Below the pieces are notes generated by a model that was not told where the DNA came from, did no database searches, and was given only the letters and a program-made list of their open reading frames with translations. Both the position numbers and the translations under genes were made by a program. Positions 9,199 through 16,875 of a DNA stretch of 64,000 bases are shown in pieces. Each line of letters starts with the position of its first letter. Position 1 is the first letter of the stretch. The DNA comes from Natronorubrum aibiense (lineage in GTDB: Archaea; Halobacteriota; Halobacteria; Halobacteriales; Natrialbaceae), in assembly GCF_009392895.1 (NCBI RefSeq), contig NZ_CP045488.1:248001-312000 (forward strand), read 5' to 3'.

Positions 9199-9465
9199 TC
9201 ACTTGATTTTGGTGTAGTATTCTTCTTCGATTCTCCCAGGTGCACCAACTGTCTTGTAAAAGATTTTGTATTTTAGACTGTTACCTGTGTAAATTTTCTC
9301 AACATTATATGGTCGTTGACCGTATTTTTCTATGTAACCCTCATAATAGCCAGCATTCGCCTTATGGACCCATTCTGGCAGAGTCGATACCTGCACCCAC
9401 GATCCCAGTTTGAATTTAAGGTACCGGAGTAGTCCCATCTCGTCTCGCGGATTCCGGTCAACCAT
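9199..9465 (-). CDS. Small low-G+C orphan protein
   Basis: An 88-residue frame from ATG 9465, rich in Lys, Tyr and Ile (for example KYKIFYKT and EEEYYTKIK near the end), unlike the acidic Asp/Glu-rich proteins around it. Its DNA is visibly A+T-rich compared with its neighbours. CGATTTATCC lies about 25 nt upstream as a possible TATA box. An internal ATG at 9438 is an alternative start. I recognise no domain or signal peptide. Base composition and the basic character suggest recent acquisition, perhaps from a mobile element, but no transposase or att site is visible. It sits in a convergent gap between glutamate dehydrogenase and the FAD/Fe-S dehydrogenase. Confidence 0.5.
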   Translation of the reverse strand: MVDRNPRDEMGLLRYLKFKLGSWVQVSTLPEWVHKANAGYYEGYIEKYGQRPYNVEKIYTGNSLKYKIFYKTVGAPGRIEEEYYTKIK

Positions 9466-9553
9466 ATTACCTTTCTCTTTTTGATGGATAAATCGCTTAT
9501 GGCCTATACCATTCTATCAACTCGAGTCGCAACGAGATCGAAAAATCGGGTCG

Positions 9554-12500
9554 TTACGTCGTCGACAGCGCTTCGGAGACCTTCTCGATCGGATGCGGTG
9601 GATCGCCACAGCCGTCGTACTCCGAGAGCTGAGTGCGACAGGAGGCCCCCGGCGCGACGACGGTTTCGCCGTCGCTTGCGTCGACCTGGTCGAACAGGAC
9701 CTCACCGATCTTCCGGCTCAGTGAGTAGTGTTCGGCCTCGTAGCCGAACGAACCTGCCATCCCACAACAGCCAGAATCCAGCGCGTCGACCTCGTAGCCG
9801 ACCGTCTCGAGCACCGTCGCTGCGTACCCGTCCTTCTTCGTCGCCTTCTGGTGGCAGTGGCCGTGGTAGGTCAGCCGCTCGCCGGGTGCTGCGGTCGGCA
9901 GTTCCGTTGCGAGATCGAACCGCTCGAGAAACTCCATGACGCCGTAGGTGTTCGCCGCGACGCGTTCGGCGTCACGGCCGGAGAGTAAGTCAAGGTAGTC
10001 AGACTGGACCATCACCGCGTCGGAGGGCTCGACGAGGACGATCTCCCAGCCGTCCTCGACGGCAGGGGCCAGCGCGTCGACGTTCGTCCGCGCTCGCTCG
10101 CGCGAGACGTCGAGAAAGCCCTTCGAGTGAGCCGGCCGGCCAGTCGGTCCGACGTTCTCTGGAATCCGGACGTGGACGCCCGCCGTCTCGAGGACCTGTA
10201 CGGCTGCCTTCCCCGCCCGTGGGTGGTTGTAGTTCGTGTACGTATCGGGGACGAGCATGACCTTTCGGTCGGCCTCCTCGAGTGAGATCCGCGGCCCACG
10301 CGCGTCGAACCAGTCCTCGAAGCTCTGGCTCGCGAACGTCGGCAGGTCGCGCTCGCGGGCAATGCCGACGGTCTGCTCCGCGATGGTTCCGGCACCGGGC
10401 AGCGACGTCGCCCAGTTCGACACCGGGGCGAGCGCGGAGCCGACGGCGTTCAGTCGGTCGATGTTCGCGAACAGCTTCGCACGGAGGCTCGAGCCGTTTT
10501 GCTGGTGATTCGCGTGTTCAACTTCGGCTTTGAGTTTGGCCATATCGACCTCACTCGGACAGTCCCGCGCACAGCCCTTACAGCCGATACAGAGATCCAT
10601 CACCTCCGCCAAGAACTCCTCGTCGGTCGCATCGGCGTCCAGCTCGCCGTTCATCGCACTCCGGAGCATGTTCGCCCGGCCGCGGGTGCTAAGACTCTCC
10701 TCTTCGGCGGCCCGGTAGGTCGGACACATCACGCCGCCGGTGGTCTCCTGGTCGCCGCGACAGCCGGCACAGCCGTGACAGAGTTCGACCATGCCCTGCA
10801 TCCCGTTGTCGACGTCCCACTCGAGGGCGGGCTCGAAGCCGGCGTCGAACTCGTAGTCGGGGGAGAACCGCAAGTGCTCGGTCATGTCGTGGTCGCCACA
10901 GACGTTGCCCGGGTTGAGCAGCCAGTCGGGGTCGAACGCGGTCTTCAGGTCGCGAAACAGCGACCAGACGTCCTCGCCGTACAGTTTGCGGTTCCACTGA
11001 GTGCGAGCGCGGCCGTCGCCGTGTTCGCCCGAGACGCTGCCGCCGTACTCGACGACGAGGTCGGTGACGGCGTCCGAAATCGCCTCGAACTGATTCAGGC
11101 CGGCCGGGCTCTTGGTGTCGACCAGTGGCCGCATGTGCATACAACCCGGTCCCGCGTGCGCGTAGAAGCTCGCAAAGGTGTCGTTGTCCTCGAGCACCTG
11201 TTGAAAGTCCGCCACGTACTCTGCGAGGTTCTCCGTCGGGACGGCCGTGTCCTCGATGAAGGAGATGTGTTTCGCGTCGGAGGTCCGCGAGAGCAAAATC
11301 GGCGCGGCGCTCTTGCGGAGCTTCCAGAGTTCGGCGATTCCCTCCGGCTCGTGGGCCTCGAGGGCGTCAAACGCGCGGACGGGGTCGGTGTCGGACCCTC
11401 CTTCGACGTCTGTCGTTGCGTTCACACCGCCGTCAGCCGTCGGGTCAGGAACGTCCGTGCCGGACAGTCGATCGGCCAGCAGGTCGGCGACCTGTTCGCG
11501 GCCGTCGTCGTCGCTGTCGGCGTAGAACTCGACGAGCAGCGCGGTTTCGGTTCCATCTGGGAGTCGGTCGACCAGGTCGGCGAACTCTTCGGTGTCGCGA
11601 GCGAGGTCGAGTAAGACGTCGTCGATCGCCTCGATCGCCGCCGGATCGTGGTTTCGGACGATGGTGTCGACGTCGGCCATCGCGGGGAGCTGCTCGCGGT
11701 AGGTCAACAGCGCCACGGACGTCGTCTCGGGAACGGGCTCGAGCGAGACTGTGGCAGCCGTCACGACACCGAGCGTGCCCTCGCTGCCGGCGAAGACGCG
11801 GGCGAGGTTGACCGTCGCATCGGGGTCGGGCTCGCCGTCGATGACGACCGACTCCTCGGTGTTCTCGTCGAACGCCGCCGGCTCGCCGTAGGCTTCCGCG
11901 ACCAGCCGATCGAGGTTGTACCCCGAGACGTTGCGTTTCAGTTGTGGGAAGACCTCCCGAATCGCGTCGGCTTCCTCGTCGATAACGCGACGGAGGGCCT
12001 CGTGGATTCGCTCGAGCAGATTCCCATCGGGATCGGCCCGCTCGCGCAATTCGGCGACGGTTACCTCGCCGAAGCGCTCGACGGTGCCGTCGGCAAGGAC
12101 GACCTCGCAGGCCTCGACGTAGGCGTCGGTCTTGCCGTACTGCAGCGAGTGGGCCCCCGTCGAGTTGTTCCCGATCGCGCCGCCGATCGTGCTTCGATTC
12201 CCGGCGGCAGGGTCCGGGGCGAACTTTAGGCCGTAGGGTTCGAGTTCGTCGTTGAGATCGGCGAGCACCACCCCGGCCTGCACCGTCGCCCGACGCTCGT
12301 CGGGATTGACCTCGCATACCTCGCCCATGTGTGCCGAGAGGTCGAGGACGACGGCTTCGTTGACCGCCTGTCCGGCGAGACTGGTCCCGCCACCTCGCGG
12401 GAGCACCGGAATCCCGTTGTCGGCGCAGTAGGTGACGACGCTGGCGATATCCGCCGTCGACTCCGGCAGAACGACGCCGACGGGCGTCATCTCGTAGGCG

Positions 12501-12745
12501 CTCGCGTCGGTGGCGTACAGCCGGCGGCTGTACTCGTCGAATCGAACCTCGCCGTCGATTCGCTCGCGCAGTGCCGAGACGAGGTCAGGACGGTCGACGT
12601 CGCCACCGACGTAGTCGTAGTCGGCTCGCGGGTCCGCTGCAGGATCGCCCGCCCGCGGGTCCGACGGCGGTCCGAGGTCGGTCTCGTCCGGCGTCGACGT
12701 CTGGTCGCTGTGGTCAGTCGTCGAACGCGAGTTATCGGTTGCCAT
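9554..12745 (-). CDS. FAD-linked oxidase / Fe-S / CCG-domain fusion dehydrogenase (D-2-hydroxyglutarate or D-lactate type)
   Basis: A 1063-residue three-part protein. The N-terminal half is a PCMH-type FAD domain (PRGGGTSLAGQAVNEAV near 115; GNNSTGAHSLQYGKT near 190) followed by an FAD-oxidase C domain. Next is a ferredoxin-like region with two cluster motifs, CHGCAGCRG...GGVMCP and CIGCKGCARDCP. The end carries one CCG domain (HCHQKAT...DSGCCGMAGSFG). This architecture is that of YdiJ/GlpC-type D-2-hydroxyacid dehydrogenases that pass electrons to the respiratory chain. It starts 5 nt after the D-2-hydroxyacid dehydrogenase stop, so the two form an operon and may act on the same D-2-hydroxyacid. 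The exact substrate is unknown. Confidence 0.75.
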   Translation of the reverse strand: MATDNSRSTTDHSDQTSTPDETDLGPPSDPRAGDPAADPRADYDYVGGDVDRPDLVSALRERIDGEVRFDEYSRRLYATDASAYEMTPVGVVLPESTADIASVVTYCADNGIPVLPRGGGTSLAGQAVNEAVVLDLSAHMGEVCEVNPDERRATVQAGVVLADLNDELEPYGLKFAPDPAAGNRSTIGGAIGNNSTGAHSLQYGKTDAYVEACEVVLADGTVERFGEVTVAELRERADPDGNLLERIHEALRRVIDEEADAIREVFPQLKRNVSGYNLDRLVAEAYGEPAAFDENTEESVVIDGEPDPDATVNLARVFAGSEGTLGVVTAATVSLEPVPETTSVALLTYREQLPAMADVDTIVRNHDPAAIEAIDDVLLDLARDTEEFADLVDRLPDGTETALLVEFYADSDDDGREQVADLLADRLSGTDVPDPTADGGVNATTDVEGGSDTDPVRAFDALEAHEPEGIAELWKLRKSAAPILLSRTSDAKHISFIEDTAVPTENLAEYVADFQQVLEDNDTFASFYAHAGPGCMHMRPLVDTKSPAGLNQFEAISDAVTDLVVEYGGSVSGEHGDGRARTQWNRKLYGEDVWSLFRDLKTAFDPDWLLNPGNVCGDHDMTEHLRFSPDYEFDAGFEPALEWDVDNGMQGMVELCHGCAGCRGDQETTGGVMCPTYRAAEEESLSTRGRANMLRSAMNGELDADATDEEFLAEVMDLCIGCKGCARDCPSEVDMAKLKAEVEHANHQQNGSSLRAKLFANIDRLNAVGSALAPVSNWATSLPGAGTIAEQTVGIARERDLPTFASQSFEDWFDARGPRISLEEADRKVMLVPDTYTNYNHPRAGKAAVQVLETAGVHVRIPENVGPTGRPAHSKGFLDVSRERARTNVDALAPAVEDGWEIVLVEPSDAVMVQSDYLDLLSGRDAERVAANTYGVMEFLERFDLATELPTAAPGERLTYHGHCHQKATKKDGYAATVLETVGYEVDALDSGCCGMAGSFGYEAEHYSLSRKIGEVLFDQVDASDGETVVAPGASCRTQLSEYDGCGDPPHPIEKVSEALSTT

Positions 12746-12750
12746 CGAAC

Positions 12751-13722
12751 TCAGCTCGAGCCCGGCTGATAGACGACGTTCTCGAGGTCACCGTCGCCCT
12801 CGAGCGCGCTCACGTTGTTCGCGACGATGTCGGCGAGTCGGTCCCAGTGTTTCGGCGTGTGACCGCCCGTGTGGGGCGTGATGAGGCAGTTCTCGAGGTC
12901 CCAGAGCTCGTGGTCGTTCGGCAGCGGCTCGGGGTCGGTGACGTCGAGGGCAGCCCCGCGAATGCCGTTGAACTGCAGCGCCGAGACGAGCGCGTCGGTG
13001 TCGATGATGCCGCCGCGGGCCGCGTTGACGATCACGGCGTTCGGCGGAAGCGTCGCCAGCGCGTCCTCGTCGACGAGGTTTCGGGTCAGGTCGTTGAGCG
13101 GACAGGCGAGGACGACGTACTCGCTGCGGGAGAAGGCCTCGTGGATGTCTTCGTCCTCGAACCCGAGCACTTCGTCGGTCGGGCCGCCCTTCGAGGGCGT
13201 GTATCGAATCCCGATCGTCTCGACGTCGAACCCCTCGAGTCGCTTGACGACCTCCTGACCGATCGAGCCGAGGCCGACGACCGTGACGGTGCTGTCGGTG
13301 AACTCGTGGGACTGGAAGTGACGCCACTCGCCGTTTTGCTTGCGTCGCCACCCCTCGTGGAGGTTTCGCGCGAAGACGAGCATGTTGGCGATGGACTGCT
13401 CGGCGATGCCGGGCGCGTGGATGCCGCCCGCGTTCGTCACGGCGACGCCGTGGTCGGCCAGCGCGTCCATCGGGACGTGGTCGGTGCCGGCGAAGGTACA
13501 GGCGAACAGCTCGAGTCGGTCGGCGGACTCGAGGAGGTCTTCCTCGATGGTGATGCCGGTCACGATCCGTGCTTTCGGGACGAGTTCGCGCTCTTCTTTC
13601 GGCGTCCGCGCGAGCGCGACGGTGTGGTCGGGCAGCCGTTCGCGCAGCGTGTCAGCGTACGACTCCATCGACAGTCCTTCGGTCCCCTCTCTCAGAACGA
13701 CGATATCTGGATTCGTGCTCAT
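12751..13722 (-). CDS. NAD(P)-dependent D-2-hydroxyacid dehydrogenase
   Basis: A 323-residue member of the D-3-phosphoglycerate/D-2-hydroxyacid dehydrogenase family. It shows VTVVGLGSIGQEVVKRL (Rossmann GxGxxG), VLACPLNDLTRNLVDEDAL, VNAARGGIIDTDAL (catalytic Arg region), DPEPLP with the catalytic Glu, and ITPHTGGHTP with the catalytic His. It reduces 2-oxoacids or oxidises D-2-hydroxyacids in the cytoplasm. It is first in an operon with the FAD/Fe-S dehydrogenase and divergent from the M20 amidohydrolase. The shared intergenic region carries an operator-like repeat at 13823-13839. Confidence 0.8.
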   Translation of the reverse strand: MSTNPDIVVLREGTEGLSMESYADTLRERLPDHTVALARTPKEERELVPKARIVTGITIEEDLLESADRLELFACTFAGTDHVPMDALADHGVAVTNAGGIHAPGIAEQSIANMLVFARNLHEGWRRKQNGEWRHFQSHEFTDSTVTVVGLGSIGQEVVKRLEGFDVETIGIRYTPSKGGPTDEVLGFEDEDIHEAFSRSEYVVLACPLNDLTRNLVDEDALATLPPNAVIVNAARGGIIDTDALVSALQFNGIRGAALDVTDPEPLPNDHELWDLENCLITPHTGGHTPKHWDRLADIVANNVSALEGDGDLENVVYQPGSS

Positions 13723-13807
13723 AGTGGTGTCTGTGGGCGCAACGGCGGTTTGATCCCACCGAAACGCAACTCTACCCTACGATTGTCATCGTCTCTCTTA
13801 TCCTTTT

Positions 13808-13845
13808 TGTGTATCCATCGTAAACACTGATTGTGTATAATTAAG
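13808..13845. promoter_or_regulatory. Divergent promoter with operator-like repeats (hydroxyacid dehydrogenase / M20 amidohydrolase)
   Basis: AACACTGATTGTGTATA (13823-13839) matches 13 of 17 positions of the TACACAGATTATGTGTA repeat found at 18237 and 20136. It overlaps the TATA box TATAATTAAG (13836-13845), which lies about 31 nt upstream of ATG 13871. A second imperfect inverted repeat, TGTGTA...TAAACA, occupies 13808-13826. The position fits a repressor or activator site serving the divergent genes. Confidence 0.5.
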
Positions 13846-13870
13846 TCGGTGGGGCGCGTCAGTGACTCGC

Positions 13871-15172
13871 ATGAACGAGCCGATACGGGACCGCCTCGTG
13901 ACGCTGCGACGGAGCCTGCACCGCCACCCCGAGCCGGCGTGGCGCGAGTTCGCCACGACAGCCCGACTCGTCGAAGAGATCCGTGCCATCGGTGTCGACG
14001 AACTCGCCGTCGGCCCGGACGCCTACGACCCTGCCGATCGGATGGCCGTCCCCGACGCAGACCTCGAGCCGTGGGTCGAACGCGCCCGCGAGCGCGGCGT
14101 CGACGACGCCCTGCTCGAGCGAATGACCGGCGGCAACACCGGCGCGGTCGCCGTCCTCGAGCGCGGTGAAGGGCCGGCGATTGGGCTGCGCGTCGACATC
14201 GACGGGCTGTTCATCGAGGAGTCGACCGACGACGACCACGATCCCACAGCCGAAGGGTTTCGCTCGGAGATCGACAGCACGATGCACGCCTGCGGCCACG
14301 ACGCCCACATGACGTGGGGGCTGGCCGTCCTCGAGGCGATCAAACGGAGCGACTTTTCGGGGCGACTGGTCGTCTTCTTCCAGCCCGCAGAAGAGACCGG
14401 CGGCGGCGGCTGTCCGATGGCCAAAAGCGAGTTCGCCGAGGGGCTGGATTACCTGCTCGCGATCCACGTCGGCCTCGATCATCCGACGGGCGAGGTGGTC
14501 GCCGGAATCGAGAAGCCGCTGGCGATGTGTCACGTTGACGCGACGATCGAGGGGACCTCTGCCCACGCGGGCAAGGCACCCAACGAGGGTGACAACGCCA
14601 TGCACGCGATGGGGACGGCGATCGAGAACGCCTACGGCATCCCCCGCCACGCCGACGGGATGACCCGCGTCAACATCGGCTACGCGGAAGCGGGCTCGGC
14701 GAGTAACGTCATCGCCGAACGCGCCCACATGGAGGCCGAAGCCCGCGGCGAGACGACCGAGCTGATGGAGTACATGAAGGATCGCCTCGAGCGCACGATC
14801 AAATCCGCGGCCAGAATGCACGGCTGTCGGGCCGACGTCGACGTCGTCAGCGAGTCGCCGCGCGCCGACAGCGATCCCGAACTGCAGTCGCTCGTCAGCA
14901 CCGTCGCAAACGGCGTCGACGGCATCGACCGCGTGCTGCCCGCCGCCGACTTTGGCGCGAGCGAGGACGCGACCTTCCTCATGGATCGCGTCCAGCGCGA
15001 CGGCGGCCTCGCGACGTACATGATCGTCGGCACCGACCACCCGACGAGCCACCACACGCCGACGTTCGACGTCGACGAAGACAGCCTCGAGCACGGCGTC
15101 GACGTCTTGGTTGAGACGATTCGAGCACTCGAGCACCAGCACCCGGTGGCACGGAACGAGGGTGAGACATGA
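13871..15172 (+). CDS. M20-family amidohydrolase, AbgA-like (candidate acetyl-diaminobutyrate deacetylase)
   Basis: A 433-residue M20 metallohydrolase. Zinc ligands are visible in MHACGHDAHM, FFQPAEETGGGG and AIHVGLDHP; the dimerisation-domain signature is SAHAGKAPNEGDNAMHA. The N-terminal half resembles the p-aminobenzoyl-glutamate hydrolase subunit AbgA, including an RMAVPDADLEPWVERARERG insert. The leaderless TATA spacing supports ATG 13871 over a GTG 9 nt upstream. Its stop overlaps the next start by 4 nt. Family knowledge says it cleaves an N-acyl amino-acid amide. Acting on N-acetyl-2,4-diaminobutyrate, in place of the M14-type DoeB, is my inference from the island. A paralogue lies at 21855-23135. 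Confidence 0.8.
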   Translation: MNEPIRDRLVTLRRSLHRHPEPAWREFATTARLVEEIRAIGVDELAVGPDAYDPADRMAVPDADLEPWVERARERGVDDALLERMTGGNTGAVAVLERGEGPAIGLRVDIDGLFIEESTDDDHDPTAEGFRSEIDSTMHACGHDAHMTWGLAVLEAIKRSDFSGRLVVFFQPAEETGGGGCPMAKSEFAEGLDYLLAIHVGLDHPTGEVVAGIEKPLAMCHVDATIEGTSAHAGKAPNEGDNAMHAMGTAIENAYGIPRHADGMTRVNIGYAEAGSASNVIAERAHMEAEARGETTELMEYMKDRLERTIKSAARMHGCRADVDVVSESPRADSDPELQSLVSTVANGVDGIDRVLPAADFGASEDATFLMDRVQRDGGLATYMIVGTDHPTSHHTPTFDVDEDSLEHGVDVLVETIRALEHQHPVARNEGET

Positions 15173-16419
15173 ACGAGGTCGACGGGATGAACGACTCGCT
15201 CGTCACCGTCGACGACGTCGAGGCCGCTCACGAGCGTATCGCCGACGTCGTCCACCGCACGCCGCTTGACACCTCGCGGACGTTCGCCAACATGAGCGGG
15301 GCCGCCTCCGTCGGTCTTAAACTCGAGAACGTCCAGCGGACGGGCTCGTTCAAGATCCGCGGCGCGTACAATCGGATGGCCCAGCTCTCCGCCGAGGAAC
15401 GCGAGGCAGGCGTCATCGCCTCGAGCGCGGGCAACCACGCGCAGGGTGTTGCGCTGGCCGGCCAGTTGCTCGACATCGAGACGACCATCGTCGTCCCCGA
15501 GGTCACGCCCGCAGCGAAGATCGAGGCCACGCGGGGCTACGGGGCCGAGGTCGTCGTCGAGGGCGAGATTTACGAGCGGTCCTACGAGTACGCCCTCGAG
15601 CGCGCCGCCGAAACCGGCGAGACGTTCGTCCACCCCTTCGACGACGAGGCCATCATCGCCGGGCAAGGGACGATCGGTCTCGAGTTGCTCGAGCAGTATC
15701 CCGACCTCGACACCGTCCTCGTCGCCATCGGCGGCGGCGGCCTCATCTCGGGTATCGGAACGGTGCTGAAGGCACACGATCCGGACATTCGCGTGATTGG
15801 GATCCAGCCGGAGGGGGCTGCCCATGCAAAACCGTCGCTCGAGGGCGACGAAATCCACGAACTCGAAGGCGTCGACACCGTCGCGGAGGGGATCGCCGAT
15901 ACCCGCATGCTCACCAAGACGTTCACCGTCGCCAGCGAGGTCGTCGACGACGCCGTCAGCGTCAGCGATACGGAGATCGCGACCGGCGTGACGCTGCTCG
16001 CAGAGCGCGCAAAAACTGTCGCCGAGAGCGCCGGTGCCGCCCCGCTGGCAGCCGCTCTCTCGGACGACCTCGATCTCGAGGGCGACCACGTCGGCGTCGT
16101 CATCTCGGGCGGGAACGTCAACCTCACCGAACACGCCGAACTGACCCGCACCGGCCTCCACGACCTCGAGCGCTACGTCGACGCCCGACTGGCCGTTTCG
16201 GGGTGGCCGACGACCGTCGGCGACGTGGTCGACGCCGTGGAGTCACAGGGGGCGGAACTCGACGTCTTAGAGCGCGCGCGACGGGGCGCGGACGATCACC
16301 CGAATCGAACGCCCGTAACCGTCGGCCTCGAGGGGAGCGGCCCAGAGCATCTAACAGACGTACTCGAAGCGCTAGATGACCTCGAGAGCGTAGCGGTGGT
16401 CGAGCACTCGCTCGAGTGA
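15169..16419 (+). CDS. Threonine dehydratase-like PLP enzyme with C-terminal ACT-type domain
   Basis: A 416-residue fold-type II PLP enzyme. The Schiff-base Lys is in GSFKIRGAYNRM, the substrate loop is SSAGNHAQGVA and the phosphate loop is IGGGGLISGIG. Residues from about 330 on form an ACT-like regulatory domain. It resembles short-form threonine ammonia-lyase (IlvA); EutB of hydroxyectoine utilisation is a relative. The ATGA overlap with the M20 gene implies translational coupling, so the two are likely to serve one pathway. A dehydratase could remove water and ammonia from a hydroxylated or diamino acid intermediate, generating the enamine/imine that RidA-type proteins hydrolyse. Threonine is the default substrate, and an alternative start exists at 15187. 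Confidence 0.75.
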   Translation: MNEVDGMNDSLVTVDDVEAAHERIADVVHRTPLDTSRTFANMSGAASVGLKLENVQRTGSFKIRGAYNRMAQLSAEEREAGVIASSAGNHAQGVALAGQLLDIETTIVVPEVTPAAKIEATRGYGAEVVVEGEIYERSYEYALERAAETGETFVHPFDDEAIIAGQGTIGLELLEQYPDLDTVLVAIGGGGLISGIGTVLKAHDPDIRVIGIQPEGAAHAKPSLEGDEIHELEGVDTVAEGIADTRMLTKTFTVASEVVDDAVSVSDTEIATGVTLLAERAKTVAESAGAAPLAAALSDDLDLEGDHVGVVISGGNVNLTEHAELTRTGLHDLERYVDARLAVSGWPTTVGDVVDAVESQGAELDVLERARRGADDHPNRTPVTVGLEGSGPEHLTDVLEALDDLESVAVVEHSLE

Positions 16420-16875
16420 GCCCACGAAGACACCGTCGGCGCGCTGAATCGCGACACCGTCACGATTCGAACACCGCGAGGGTGAGCGAGTGAGCGGCGC
16501 GAACGAGCGAATCGGGTGAGGAGAGTGAGGAACTCATCGGTGCCAGTGTTGCAGGACGACGGGCTCTCGGTTTCCGTCCGCATCGTGTTATGCTCTTGTG
16601 TAGGACATTGTTGGTGGGGCGCTGTCTGGCGATTTTGTTGTCACCAGAGCCGGTGACTTGTCTCGTCAGAAAGGCCGTGAAATCGATTGAATGGGTGTGT
16701 CTCTTGATCCGACGCTACCCGCGCGGTTGTCACCAACAATCTGCTTCACGAGAGCGATAGTGTTATTCTCCCCACAGGAACTGAATCCTGCGACTCACGA
16801 CCGGTGTCACTGTCATCGATCCCGCCGCGCCGGGTAGCCGACAGAACGATCGTCGAGTAAGAATACAGAGCCCGA
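16420..16875. other. 456-nt gene-free stretch with a small inverted-repeat remnant
   Basis: No convincing gene is seen. ATTGTTGGTG (16607-16616) and CACCAACAAT (16731-16740) form a perfect 10-bp inverted repeat enclosing 114 nt, like the ends of a tiny MITE or decayed insertion element. The first 100 nt are a degenerate GAGCGAA/GTGAGCG-rich run of a type common in haloarchaeal spacers. Confidence 0.35.

Noticed and set aside
10499-11614. Long plus-strand open frame opposite the FAD/Fe-S dehydrogenase
   Set aside because: It is antisense to a gene with clear FAD, Fe-S and CCG motifs; such frames arise from G+C-rich codon bias and it has no recognisable protein features.
13871-15172. Calling the M20 enzyme DoeB
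   Set aside because: Known DoeB proteins belong to the succinylglutamate desuccinylase/aspartoacylase (M14) type; this one has M20 zinc motifs and AbgA-like features, so only an analogous role is proposed.
14680-16161. Long minus-strand open frame opposite the M20 and dehydratase genes
   Set aside because: It spans two well-supported sense genes with catalytic motifs; valine/aspartate-rich antisense composition is typical of a shadow frame.
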